Assembly: GCA_029557915.1 (NCBI GenBank)
Contig: JAKQHS010000061.1
Location: 26,723-90,722, forward strand
Source of the DNA: Bacteroidota bacterium
GTDB taxonomy: Bacteria > Bacteroidota > Bacteroidia > Chitinophagales > Saprospiraceae
DNA: 64,000 nt
Reading direction: 5' to 3'
The notes below the pieces were generated by a model, which saw only the letters and a list, made by a program, of their open reading frames with translations, was not told the origin of the DNA and did not search any database. Shown piece by piece: positions 9,291 to 17,024 of this stretch. The first letter of the stretch is position 1. The number at the start of each line of letters is the position of its first letter. Made by a program: the position numbers and the translations under genes.

Positions 9291-10162
9291 CTAAAAATAA
9301 ACTTCCATCTACTCCTGAGTTTTAAATTTTGTCTTATTGTTGACTCTAATTTTGTAAGGCAAAATCTATCTCTTAAAATCAGCCATACCCTGAAGGAAAG
9401 TAATTTAGATTGAATAAATTTCAATTTCCTAAATGCCCCTTTCCTTTTTATAATCATGTTAAAAGCTACATTTCTAACAATCAGGTATGGGTTCTTCTTT
9501 TTTTGATTTCTATTGTAATATTCTGCTAATTTTTGTGTGTCAGAGGAGATACCTTCTAGATTATAATAGAAAAAGGTGTCACCTAATATTTTTACTTTGC
9601 CAGAGCAGACAACCTGACTGCTCCAGAATAAATCAGCGCCAAAGATGTCGGGATAAATGAAATGCTTTACTTCCGCAGTTTTCATTACCCCATATAAAAT
9701 AATATTGCTGTTAACCTTTCTGAAATAGTTTATTACTCTTTTTGAAGGATTATCATCTTCAAGGTTAAGAAATTCATGTCTGTCTAAAATACCATTTCCA
9801 TCAAAGAACCTAGTAGTTCCTGTTACTAGAGCATATTCGTTATTTTCTTCTAAAAATGTTATTGTTTTTTCCAAATAATCTTCAGAAAGATAATCATCAT
9901 CGCAAAGCCAGATGAAGTATTTTGTAGTACAAGTTAACATTGTTGCGACAAAATTATTTGTCATTCCAATCCTTGGTCTTCTGATATATGTTATTCGGCT
10001 GTCGTCTGAATATTTACTATTAACAATATTTTCAACATCGTTGTTACTACTGTCGTCTGAAATAATTAAACTAAAACTTTTAAAGTTTTGATTGAGAACT
10101 GAATTAATTGCCCGGGAAATAAATTGTGGCTTATTGTATGCTAATAATCCGATTGTTATCAT
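9287..10162 (-). CDS. Family 2 glycosyltransferase
   Basis: A 291-residue GT2 enzyme with 'ITIGLLAYNKPQFISRAI', 'LIISDDSSNNDVENIV' (about residues 32-47) and the DxD-type motif 'FIWLCDDDYLSEDYLE' (about residues 88-103). The start is joined to the upstream gene by a one-base TAATG overlap and the stop overlaps the next start by 4 bases. AT-rich. Specificity unknown. Confidence 0.9.
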   Translation of the reverse strand: MITIGLLAYNKPQFISRAINSVLNQNFKSFSLIISDDSSNNDVENIVNSKYSDDSRITYIRRPRIGMTNNFVATMLTCTTKYFIWLCDDDYLSEDYLEKTITFLEENNEYALVTGTTRFFDGNGILDRHEFLNLEDDNPSKRVINYFRKVNSNIILYGVMKTAEVKHFIYPDIFGADLFWSSQVVCSGKVKILGDTFFYYNLEGISSDTQKLAEYYNRNQKKKNPYLIVRNVAFNMIIKRKGAFRKLKFIQSKLLSFRVWLILRDRFCLTKLESTIRQNLKLRSRWKFIFR

Positions 10163-11094
10163 TAAAAATTAATTAATTGTTTAACAAAACGGTAGAAAGG
10201 ATAGATTTTGGATTTTTTCACAAATGAATTCCTGTAAAACCAAAACTGATTTCTATAGTACATTACCAGAGAGGTTAGGTTGAGCCAATATCTGGGGTTT
10301 AATAAATTTAAATTTTTTGTAGTCCATTTATTCAATAAACCTAAATCTCTGATAACCTTTAAAAAGTTTGCACTGAATTCATTGGAAATATTTACAAACT
10401 TGTATTTGACCCATTTTCTATTATATATATCCAAAGCATATTTCAAACAATTATTGATGTTCTCCTTATTCTTGTATTTAGCTAAATTTAATTCTTGATG
10501 AGAAAAGGCTTCTATTTTTTTTTGATATGCATCAATATTTCCTTCAAACATATACGTTAAATGCCAACCATTATTTTCTATTTGTTGAACAACAAATTGG
10601 TAATATGTATACCTATTACCAATATCAATACTTTTTATAAATTTTAAAGGCGTAATTAAATTCACATTAATAACTTCAGATGCTTTTATGTTCAAAAAAT
10701 GATAGTAGGTGTCTAACTTAATAAGAGTTGGCACTTTTGTAGCCTTCAAATTTATCTTTTCGATATTTATTATTTCATCAACGTCAGATATAACTATCAA
10801 ATCCTCATCGGAGAATTTATTTATAGAAATTTTTCGGATTTGATCTCTTACATAAAATTCGATACCCCAAGAATCAGAAAATTTTGGGAATTCATTAATT
10901 GGTACGTAAATAATTTTATCCTCAAATTTTAAATATTTATGTTTGACATTTGGAAAAACCAGATTCCTGGTTTGTCCAGAAAATGTAAAAGAAGATTCTA
11001 ATATAAGAAAAAAATCAAAATAGTCTTTGTAATAATTCAATCTTAAATCTAAAAGATCTGTCTCGCTGCTCATTAAAAAAGCATCAATAATCAT
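10162..11094 (-). CDS. Glycosyltransferase family 17-like protein
   Basis: A 310-residue protein resembling GT17, the family of eukaryotic N-acetylglucosaminyltransferase III with bacterial relatives in capsule loci. The N-terminal segment 'FLMSSETDLLDLRLNYY' and 'FFLILESSFTFSGQ' (about residues 6-40) and the acidic 'DLIVISDVDEIINIE' (about residues 98-112) match the pattern of that family. The start overlaps the FkbM methyltransferase stop by 4 bases. Recognition is by motif memory only. It is among the most AT-rich genes in the window. Confidence 0.75.
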   Translation of the reverse strand: MIIDAFLMSSETDLLDLRLNYYKDYFDFFLILESSFTFSGQTRNLVFPNVKHKYLKFEDKIIYVPINEFPKFSDSWGIEFYVRDQIRKISINKFSDEDLIVISDVDEIINIEKINLKATKVPTLIKLDTYYHFLNIKASEVINVNLITPLKFIKSIDIGNRYTYYQFVVQQIENNGWHLTYMFEGNIDAYQKKIEAFSHQELNLAKYKNKENINNCLKYALDIYNRKWVKYKFVNISNEFSANFLKVIRDLGLLNKWTTKNLNLLNPRYWLNLTSLVMYYRNQFWFYRNSFVKKSKIYPFYRFVKQLINF

Positions 11095-11840
11095 TTATAT
11101 GCGCTTATTGATGACCAATGATTGCTGTTCGTGAAAACATTAAATCCCTTTCCTTTTAATATTTCAGATATTATTGAAATACCATCTTCTTTCTTTATTT
11201 CGATTGTGTCATGGATTTCAATGTTTAAACATTCTACAAGATAGAGCCAGTCGATATCTTTCTTAAATATTTGATATTCTGCTCCTTCGATATCCATTTT
11301 CAAATAATCTATTTTTTTTAATCCAAACTTTTTGATCAGGGAGGTCATTGTGATGGATGGAACTTTGGTCCCAATAGCTGAATCACTTATAGCAAATGAT
11401 TGTGGATCCTTCCCTTCGTAATGAACCCAGCCATCTTCATTCCATATACCCGCATTGATTAAAAAAATATTTCTAAAACTATTAATGTTCTTTTTTGCTA
11501 TTTCATAATTGTCGAAATCCAACTCAACCCCATAAATTTTTGCATTTTTATACTCCTCGGCATAATCAATTAAAGTTAGTCCAATGTTTGAACCTAAGTC
11601 CACAATAACGTAATAGTCGTTAAATAATTTAACCACACTTCGGTGATGTTTGTGCTGGAACACAGACTCAAAGACTGCCAGATCAGCTTCATTCTTTCGT
11701 AAGAAAAGGTCATTACCATGAAATTGGAAATTAATTTCTTGACCATTACTTTTCCCCAAAAGCTTTAATGAGGTTTTAATGCTCGAGGTTAATAAAAACC
11801 ATTGACAAAATTTTGAAAATTTATTTAGAAGCTTTCCCAT
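11091..11840 (-). CDS. FkbM-family methyltransferase
   Basis: A 249-residue SAM-dependent O-methyltransferase of the FkbM family. Motif I is 'VIVDLGSNIGLTLIDYAEE' (about residues 78-96), and the family motif 'IDYLKMDIEGAEYQIF' lies at about residues 177-192. It overlaps the 3' end of wzt by 16 bases. FkbM enzymes with glycan substrates often modify a terminal or side-chain sugar. In ABC-exported O-antigens a terminal methyl can act as the stop signal read by the Wzt C-terminal domain, which would suit its position directly after wzt. That role is inference. Confidence 0.85.
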   Translation of the reverse strand: MGKLLNKFSKFCQWFLLTSSIKTSLKLLGKSNGQEINFQFHGNDLFLRKNEADLAVFESVFQHKHHRSVVKLFNDYYVIVDLGSNIGLTLIDYAEEYKNAKIYGVELDFDNYEIAKKNINSFRNIFLINAGIWNEDGWVHYEGKDPQSFAISDSAIGTKVPSITMTSLIKKFGLKKIDYLKMDIEGAEYQIFKKDIDWLYLVECLNIEIHDTIEIKKEDGISIISEILKGKGFNVFTNSNHWSSISAYK

Positions 11841-13045
11841 TTAGATTTGTGAAAAGTTTTAAGAGACTTTGAAAATGGGGTATGTCTGTCCGAAAAATTT
11901 TGATTTGAAACTTCAAATTGCAAAACATTATCAATTTTTTCAATCTCATTTATCATATCAAACCCAACCCATAGCGCTATATTATAAATCCCTGGAATAA
12001 AATTTAGGTTTTGAATTTCTATGTTAAACTCACCGGGCTTACTGATGGAATTGACTTTATTATCAACATTTAATATTTGAGTTATGGTCTCGCCAAATTC
12101 ATTTTTTATGTTTACTGCAATTATCAGATTATTCGGATTATATTTTAACGAATGTGCAATTTTAATTGTTATGCTATTGCCAATTTGAATTTGATCTTCC
12201 TTTAAAATCATTTTTTTGAAAAATAGTCCATCATCATTGGTGTATGTACAGTTTCTTTGAACATTTGTACTGCGTTGATAAACCTCGATACATTCTTCCA
12301 ACGAACTTTGACTAGCCAAAATTCCGTTAGCTAATAATACTCCAGTATTACAAAATGCTCTTAGAGATTCAAATTGATGACTCACGAACAACACTGTCCT
12401 TCCCTCATTCTTACTCACATCTTCCATCTTGCCCAAACATTTTTTTTGAAATTGTGCATCACCGACGGCCAATACCTCATCAACTATCAATATCTCCGGT
12501 TCCAAATGGGCCGCTACCGAAAAAGCCAGCCGCACATACATACCGCTGCTATACCGTTTCACTGGTGTATCCAGGAATTTCTCCACTTCGGCGAAAGCCA
12601 CGATCTCGTCAAACTTTTTCCGGATCTCCGCCCGGCTCATGCCAAGAATAGCGCCGTTGAGGAAGATGTTTTCACGGCCGGTGAGTTCGGGATGGAAACC
12701 CGTGCCCACCTCAAGCAGGCTGGCGACCCGGCCTTTGATCGTCACCTTGCCTTCAGTAGGCGGGGTGATCCGGCTGAGGATTTTCAGGAGGGTGCTCTTA
12801 CCCGCCCCGTTCCTCCCGATAATGCCAACGCGATCCCCCTGGTTGATCTCAAAATTCAGGTCTTTGAGGGCCCAGAATTCTTCCTTAGTTGCCCTGGAGG
12901 TGCTTCCGGACCATAAGCTGCCGGGGAAAGAAAAAATCTTTTTCACTCCCCGGGCCATCACATCCCGCAGGGCGGTATAACGCTCCCTGGATTCGTGGGC
13001 AATCACGAACTTTTTAGAGAGATTTTCGGCGGTTATGACGGGCAA
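11825..13045 (-). CDS. wzt: Polysaccharide ABC exporter, ATP-binding subunit with C-terminal carbohydrate-binding domain
   Basis: A 406-residue Wzt-like ATPase partnering the permease at 13188-14009. ATPase domain, residues 1-260: Walker A 'GRNGAGKST' (77-85), signature 'YSSGM' (165-169), Walker B 'ILIVDE' (185-190) and the H-loop His223. Residues 261-406 look like the beta-sandwich Wzt_C domain that recognises the finished glycan. The start is TTG at 13043-13045, with the simple repeat touching it directly; no ATG lies upstream in frame. Composition changes inside the gene: normal for most of the ATPase domain, strongly AT-rich in the C-terminal domain and everything downstream. This suggests the specificity domain came with the glycosyltransferase cassette. 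Confidence 0.92.
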   Translation of the reverse strand: MPVITAENLSKKFVIAHESRERYTALRDVMARGVKKIFSFPGSLWSGSTSRATKEEFWALKDLNFEINQGDRVGIIGRNGAGKSTLLKILSRITPPTEGKVTIKGRVASLLEVGTGFHPELTGRENIFLNGAILGMSRAEIRKKFDEIVAFAEVEKFLDTPVKRYSSGMYVRLAFSVAAHLEPEILIVDEVLAVGDAQFQKKCLGKMEDVSKNEGRTVLFVSHQFESLRAFCNTGVLLANGILASQSSLEECIEVYQRSTNVQRNCTYTNDDGLFFKKMILKEDQIQIGNSITIKIAHSLKYNPNNLIIAVNIKNEFGETITQILNVDNKVNSISKPGEFNIEIQNLNFIPGIYNIALWVGFDMINEIEKIDNVLQFEVSNQNFSDRHTPFSKSLKTFHKSKWESF

Positions 13046-13130
13046 TTGAGGTTAAGATTAAGGTTAAGGTTGAGGTTGAGGTTGAGGTTGAGGTTGAGGT
13101 TGAGGTTGAGGTTGAGGTTGAGGCTAAGTA
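13046..13130. repeat. 6-bp tandem repeat block (GAGGTT on plus strand) abutting the wzt start
   Basis: About 14 imperfect copies of GAGGTT/AAGGTT read on the plus strand, hence CCTCAA/CCTTAA on the coding strand of wzt. The block begins at the base next to the TTG start of wzt and ends in 'GAGGCTAAGTAACTGAC', where it joins the 7-bp repeat. There is no room for a ribosome binding site between repeat and start codon. Confidence 0.95.
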
Positions 13131-13190
13131 ACTGACTATTGACTGTTTACTATTGACTATTGACTATTGACTACTGACTACTGACCACTA
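13131..13190. repeat. 7-bp tandem repeat block (TGACTAT/TGACTAC) abutting the wzm stop
   Basis: Seven or so copies of TGACTAT/TGACTAC on the plus strand (TAGTCAA/TAGTCAG on the coding strand). The TAG stop codon of wzm (13188-13190) is the outer edge of the block. Together with the preceding 6-bp block it fills the entire wzm-wzt spacer. Confidence 0.95.
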
Positions 13191-14009
13191 AATGACATCC
13201 GCAAAACTCTTCTCCGTCCTCCTGAAATGCCGGATCCCAATCCATAAAAAAAACAAACAAATGGCCAGTGAGATCAAAAACCCATCCCTGTAAAAAGGTT
13301 CATCCAGGAGGCACCAACGGAATCCGTCGATGACGCCCACCATGGGATTCAGGGAATACCAGAGGCGGTATTGATCCGGGATGACGGCGCTGCTGTATCC
13401 GACCGGTGTGATGTACAATCCAAACTGGATAATAAACGGGATAATATACCTGAAGTCCCGGTATTTGACGTTCAGGGCTGTCAGGTACAGGCCTGTGCCG
13501 AAAGCGGCTATAAAAGCCATCAAAATAAAAACGGGAAGCAATAATACTTTCAGATCCGGCAGGTACTGAAAATAGATAAACAGGATCACCAGGATCACCA
13601 GGGAGATCAACAAGTCGACCAGGGAAGTGATTACGGAACTGGCCGGGATGATCATCCTGGGAAAATAGACCTTGGAGATCAGGTTTGAATTGCCCACCAG
13701 GCTGTTGCTGGCCTCGCTCAGGGCATTGCCGAAAAACTGCCAGGGCACCATGCCGGCAAAGACCAAAAGGATATACGGGGCCGCCCCCGGCGATTCGAGT
13801 TTGGCGATATTATTAAAGACGATGTAAAAGACCAGGGTGGTCAACACCGGCCGGAGTACACTCCAGGCCAAGCCCAGGACCGTCTGCTTATACCTCACCT
13901 TGAGGTCCCTCCAACTCAGGATATAAAACAATTCCCGGTAACGCCAAAGATCCATCCAATAATGCCTTTCCACGGAGTCCGGCGTGATGGTGATTTCGTC
14001 AGTTCTCAC
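13188..14009 (-). CDS. wzm: Polysaccharide ABC exporter, permease subunit
   Basis: A 273-residue ABC-2 type membrane protein. The cytoplasmic N-terminal helix 'YRELFYILSWRDLKVRYKQTVLG' (about residues 24-46) is the classic Wzm/TagG signature. About six membrane segments follow, and the C-terminal portion carries 'LNPMVGVIDGFRW'. With Wzt it moves a completed undecaprenyl-linked glycan across the inner membrane. It is separated from wzt by 142 bases made wholly of two simple-repeat blocks. Its composition is like the main genome, unlike the cassette downstream. Confidence 0.93.
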   Translation of the reverse strand: MRTDEITITPDSVERHYWMDLWRYRELFYILSWRDLKVRYKQTVLGLAWSVLRPVLTTLVFYIVFNNIAKLESPGAAPYILLVFAGMVPWQFFGNALSEASNSLVGNSNLISKVYFPRMIIPASSVITSLVDLLISLVILVILFIYFQYLPDLKVLLLPVFILMAFIAAFGTGLYLTALNVKYRDFRYIIPFIIQFGLYITPVGYSSAVIPDQYRLWYSLNPMVGVIDGFRWCLLDEPFYRDGFLISLAICLFFLWIGIRHFRRTEKSFADVI

Positions 14010-14019
14010 TCGGAGGTTT

Positions 14020-14215
14020 TATTAATAATAGTGAATATTCAGGGCTAAAGCCCAATCCTGCTGCTGGGTTTAAGCCCCAGCCTAAAGGCAGGGGTTGGGG
14101 ATGAGTACCTGATCGTCACACGGAGGTTAGGAGATCACGGAGTTAAGCCGTGCAGGCCCTGCCTGACCAGTTCTGTCAATAACTTCCATATTGGGCAGGG
14201 CATACAGGGACCCAA
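14020..14215. repeat. Intergenic stem-loop-rich repeats downstream of hicBA
   Basis: The spacer between wzm and the hicA remnant holds several small inverted sequences: 'GGGCTAAAGCCC' at about 14042-14053, 'CTGGGTTTAAGCCCCAG' at about 14064-14080, a 'CACGGAGGTTAGGAGATCACGGAG' type direct repeat at about 14119-14142, and arms GCCCTGCC/GGCAGGGC at about 14156-14202. No open frame of note is present. These resemble scattered intergenic repeats; a terminator role is possible but no U-tract follows. Confidence 0.6.
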
Positions 14216-14238
14216 AAATTAATGAAGTTGCTTTATCT

Positions 14239-14464
14239 CTATAAGTTATCTAACAATTCCTCTAACTCAATTTCACCTTGCTGTCAAAATAATTTTTAAA
14301 GTAGTTGGCTGGACTGGCTTGTGCGCTGGTACGGTAAGCTTTAATCTTTCTCCATGAACTCCTTTATGCAAACGGATATGACTGCCTTTTTGTCGAACCA
14401 CTATCCAGCCCATTCTTTTAAGTGCATTTACAATCTCTATATACGATAGAGAGGGATACTTCAT
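14239..14464 (-). pseudogene. hicA: HicA-type mRNA interferase toxin with C-terminal frameshift
   Basis: The uninterrupted frame (14273-14464) gives 63 residues starting 'MKYPSLSYIEIVNALKRMGW', with the conserved 'RQKGSHIRLHKG' block that carries the catalytic His of HicA/YcfA dsRBD-like toxins. It stops after 'TLKIILTAR'. Removing one base (A on the minus strand at 14284) restores 'KIIL-QQGEIELEELLDNL' ending at a TAG at 14239-14241, which looks like the normal HicA C-terminal helix. The toxin has therefore probably lost its last helix by a one-base insertion, though a shortened protein might keep some activity. It overlaps hicB by 4 bases. Confidence 0.75.
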
Positions 14465-14661
14465 ATATTAATCTCTTCAGTGAATGATTCCTCTAATAAG
14501 GATTCATCCTCCACTTCTTCAAGGTACAATTCAATAGCCTCTTTAATATTTTGAAGAGCTTCTTCCTTCGAATTGCCTTCACTAATACAACCTTTTAATA
14601 CAGGGACATAGACAGTAAATCCCCCATTTTCATTTGGAATAAGCGAAACTCTGAATTTCAT
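14461..14661 (-). CDS. hicB: HicB-family antitoxin
   Basis: A 66-residue protein with the partial RNase-H-like HicB fold: 'MKFRVSLIPNENGGFTVYVP' followed by 'LKGCISEGNSKEEALQNIKEAIELYLEE' (about residues 22-49), the typical 'GC.S.G.T.EEA..NI.EAI' block. No C-terminal DNA-binding domain is present, so this is the short form. It precedes hicA and overlaps it by 4 bases, the order in which the antitoxin is made first. It appears intact although its toxin partner is frameshifted. Confidence 0.88.
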   Translation of the reverse strand: MKFRVSLIPNENGGFTVYVPVLKGCISEGNSKEEALQNIKEAIELYLEEVEDESLLEESFTEEINI

Positions 14662-14699
14662 AAAATGGCAAAATATATATACTAAAGTTAAAAGATTTT

Positions 14700-14800
14700 A
14701 TGGAACATCCTGAAATGGGGCAATCGGCACAAGGAGGCCAGGAGTAGACGGCGTTCGGCGCACGGAGGATAGGAGGGCACGGAGAAAGGAATTTTTATTC
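14700..14800. repeat. Degenerate GGAG-rich intergenic repeat
   Basis: Words such as 'CACAAGGAGGCCAGGAG', 'CACGGAGGATAGGAG' and 'GGCACGGAG' recur within about 60 bases here and again near 14119-14142 on the far side of hicBA. The gene pair is thus bracketed by the same word family. No reading frame or target-site duplication was recognised. Confidence 0.55.
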
Positions 14801-14870
14801 CATTGGCTTTAACCCGTATTTTTCTTGTAGCCTCTCATCGCATTTGTTTTCTTATCCTTTTAGGGAAATG

Positions 14871-15935
14871 TTACCCATATATTTCTCCCAGGATCCTGGC
14901 AATGGCTTTAGAAGCCGGCTCGGCATAAGTATATAATGGTTTCCAGCTGCCGGCTTCCGGTCCATGCCCAAATACAGACCGGAGGCTTTCCGTATCCGGG
15001 GCCAACCGGTTCCACTTGTTTTCAAGGGTCTCGACCCACTCGGTTTCAGTCCTCAGGGTGATACAGGGCTTTTTCAGCCAATAAGCTTCTTTTTGCAGCC
15101 CCCCCGAATCGGTGATCAGTTTATAGGAATGGTTCAGGACCTTGAGCATTTCAAGGTATGACAAGGGCCCGGCCAGGTGTATATTATTTGGCAGTTTTAA
15201 GTCCTTCAGGGCTTGCTGGCTGCGGGGATGAACCGGCCAGAAAACCCGCATTCCCAGGGTTCCAACAGCTTCGATCAGGCTGGCCAGCCTATCCTTGCTC
15301 ATTGTATTGGATTGCCGGTGGATGGTCAAAAGGATAAATTGTTCACCGGCATCGAAGGGTAAAATATTTTCGAGCCTGATTTTTTCTTCTGCAAGAGGCA
15401 AATAACGGGTGAGGGCGTCTGCCATCACATCACCCACTTCATATACCTGATCGTCGATGCCTTCCCTTTTCAACCATTTTACGCCCTGTGCAGAGGAACA
15501 GAAAAATATCCGGGACAGGTGATCGGTCAGCACCCGGTTGATTTCCTCCGGCATGGTTTTGTCAAAACTTCTAAGTCCGGCTTCGATATGTGCCACCGGG
15601 ATGCCCAGGTTGGCTGCGGCTAAGGCACCGGCCAGGGTCGAGTTGGTATCCCCGTAAACGAGGACCAGCCTGATCTTGTCCAGGAAAGGCATTAAATAGG
15701 CTTCCAGCCGCTCGAGCATGAGAGCGATTTGTTTGCCCGGGCTGGCAGATCCAACATTCAGGTTGATTGCTGGCGATGGAAGTTCGAGCTCCTTCCAAAA
15801 AACCTCACTCATGTTGGCGTCATAGTGTTGACCCGTATGTATGATGTACTCTTCTATACCCAGTTTTTTTAATTCGGCGGAAACCACGGCGGCTTTGATG
15901 AACTGGGGCCTGGCTCCGAGGATGGTGGCGATCAT
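14871..15935 (-). CDS. wbpI: UDP-N-acetylglucosamine 2-epimerase family, WbpI/WlbD-like (UDP-GlcNAc3NAcA 2-epimerase)
   Basis: A non-hydrolysing UDP-sugar 2-epimerase of about 354 residues. The start is ATG at 15935, giving 'MIATILGARPQFIKAAVVS'; a longer frame from 15974 adds 13 residues with no family match. Key blocks: 'HTGQHYDANMSEVF', 'VLVYGDTNSTLAGALAA', 'HIEAGLRSFDKTMPEEINR' and 'TDSGGLQKEAYWLKKPCITLR'. The 'FIKA' start and 'RSF..TMPEEINR' wording resemble WbpI of the ManNAc3NAcA pathway, and genes for the four preceding steps are in this window. Predicted reaction: UDP-2,3-diacetamido-2,3-dideoxy-glucuronic acid to the manno form. Plain WecB activity remains possible. Confidence 0.88.
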   Translation of the reverse strand: MIATILGARPQFIKAAVVSAELKKLGIEEYIIHTGQHYDANMSEVFWKELELPSPAINLNVGSASPGKQIALMLERLEAYLMPFLDKIRLVLVYGDTNSTLAGALAAANLGIPVAHIEAGLRSFDKTMPEEINRVLTDHLSRIFFCSSAQGVKWLKREGIDDQVYEVGDVMADALTRYLPLAEEKIRLENILPFDAGEQFILLTIHRQSNTMSKDRLASLIEAVGTLGMRVFWPVHPRSQQALKDLKLPNNIHLAGPLSYLEMLKVLNHSYKLITDSGGLQKEAYWLKKPCITLRTETEWVETLENKWNRLAPDTESLRSVFGHGPEAGSWKPLYTYAEPASKAIARILGEIYG

Positions 15936-15960
15936 TATTGCGGGTTCACACCATTGGATC

Positions 15961-16046
15961 CCACGAAGACACAAGGCTCACAAAGAAAAAAAGAAGTATA
16001 AAAAATCATTTCTTCGATATCGCCGTGTTCTTTGTGTCTTGGCGGG
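15961..16046. repeat. Imperfect inverted repeat upstream of wbpI
   Basis: Left arm CCACGAAGACACAAGG (15961-15976) pairs imperfectly with CTTTGTGTCTTGGCGG near 16030-16045, with an A-rich loop between. It fills most of the spacer between the wbpB-like stop and the wbpI-like start. Words of this kind recur in many Bacteroidota genomes in my experience, but copy number in this genome is unknown. Confidence 0.75.
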
Positions 16047-16058
16047 ACACCACAATCA

Positions 16059-17024
16059 TCACAAATTAAAAGGGTGTTTGGTCAATGGCTTGGCTGCAAA
16101 GGGATGGTAATCCCCTTTCAGTCCGGCCGGCGCCGCATTTCGGATCTCATAGACGGTTTGGATCGAGGGGCGGGCGTCTTCCAGCCCATAACCTTTCCCG
16201 TCCAGGATATCCCGGTAACACAATGTATGCAGTTCCGTAAACCCTTCCGAAAAGTCAACTTCCTCTCCTTCGATGGTCAGGGAGCGGTAACTGCGGCCGT
16301 TTTTCTCCTTAATTTCTTCGGGCAGCGTGGATGCTTCAATACTCAGAAACCAGCGTACCCGGGCTTTTTCCAGGTCCAAAAAACCGGCCGCCCGGTCATG
16401 GGTATGCAGGTGCACGGTATTCTGCCGAACGGGACCAAAGATCCAGCCCAGGACATCAAAAAAATGCACCCCGATATTGGTGGCAATGCCTCCGGATTTG
16501 GTGATATCGCCTTTCCAGCTGGTATAATACCAATGACCCCGGGCGGTGATATAACAGAGATCGATATCATAAATTTTATCCGGAGGTCCCTTCAATATCC
16601 TGTCTCTGAGTTCGACGATTTTCGGATGCAACCTGAGTTGCAGGATGGTGTTCACACGATGGCCGCTTTCGGTTTCTATTTCTTTGAGGGCGTCGATATT
16701 CCAAGGATTGAGGACGACGGGTTTTTCGCAGATCACATCGGCCCCCTGCCTCAGTCCGAACCGGATATGGGCGTCGTGCAGGTAATTGGGGGAGCATACA
16801 CTTATATAATCCAGTTTTTTTCCCTCCCGTTTTCTTTTCTCCAGGTGACGGTCAAAACGTTCGAATTCCACAAAAAAATCGGCACCGGGAAAGAAGCTGT
16901 CCATGACCCCGACGGAATCAAATTTGTCGAAGGCTGCCACCAGGACATTTCCAGTGTCTTTGATGGCTTTCAGGTGGCGGGGCGCCACATAGCCGGCGGC
17001 GCCGATGAGGGCAAAGGTATTCAT
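16059..17024 (-). CDS. wbpB: UDP-N-acetyl-D-glucosaminuronate 3-dehydrogenase (WbpB/WlbA-like, Gfo/Idh/MocA family)
   Basis: A 321-residue NAD-dependent oxidoreductase. The N terminus 'MNTFALIGAAGYVAPRHLKAI' has the dinucleotide-binding strand-turn-helix and is strikingly like WlbA. 'YISVCSPNYLHDAHIR' and the catalytic-Lys motif 'CEKP' (Lys101) follow, then 'ATNIGVHFFDVLGWIFGP'. Predicted reaction: oxidation at C3 of UDP-GlcNAcA with tightly bound NAD+. In characterised WbpB enzymes the NADH is re-oxidised by 2-oxoglutarate, giving 2-hydroxyglutarate. It overlaps the flippase gene upstream by 4 bases. Partners WbpE-, WbpD- and WbpI-like are encoded in the same locus. Confidence 0.92.
   Translation of the reverse strand: MNTFALIGAAGYVAPRHLKAIKDTGNVLVAAFDKFDSVGVMDSFFPGADFFVEFERFDRHLEKRKREGKKLDYISVCSPNYLHDAHIRFGLRQGADVICEKPVVLNPWNIDALKEIETESGHRVNTILQLRLHPKIVELRDRILKGPPDKIYDIDLCYITARGHWYYTSWKGDITKSGGIATNIGVHFFDVLGWIFGPVRQNTVHLHTHDRAAGFLDLEKARVRWFLSIEASTLPEEIKEKNGRSYRSLTIEGEEVDFSEGFTELHTLCYRDILDGKGYGLEDARPSIQTVYEIRNAAPAGLKGDYHPFAAKPLTKHPFNL

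Noticed and set aside
13046..13190. Tandem repeats as a CRISPR array
   Set aside because: Periods are 6-7 bases with no unique spacers, and there are no cas genes.
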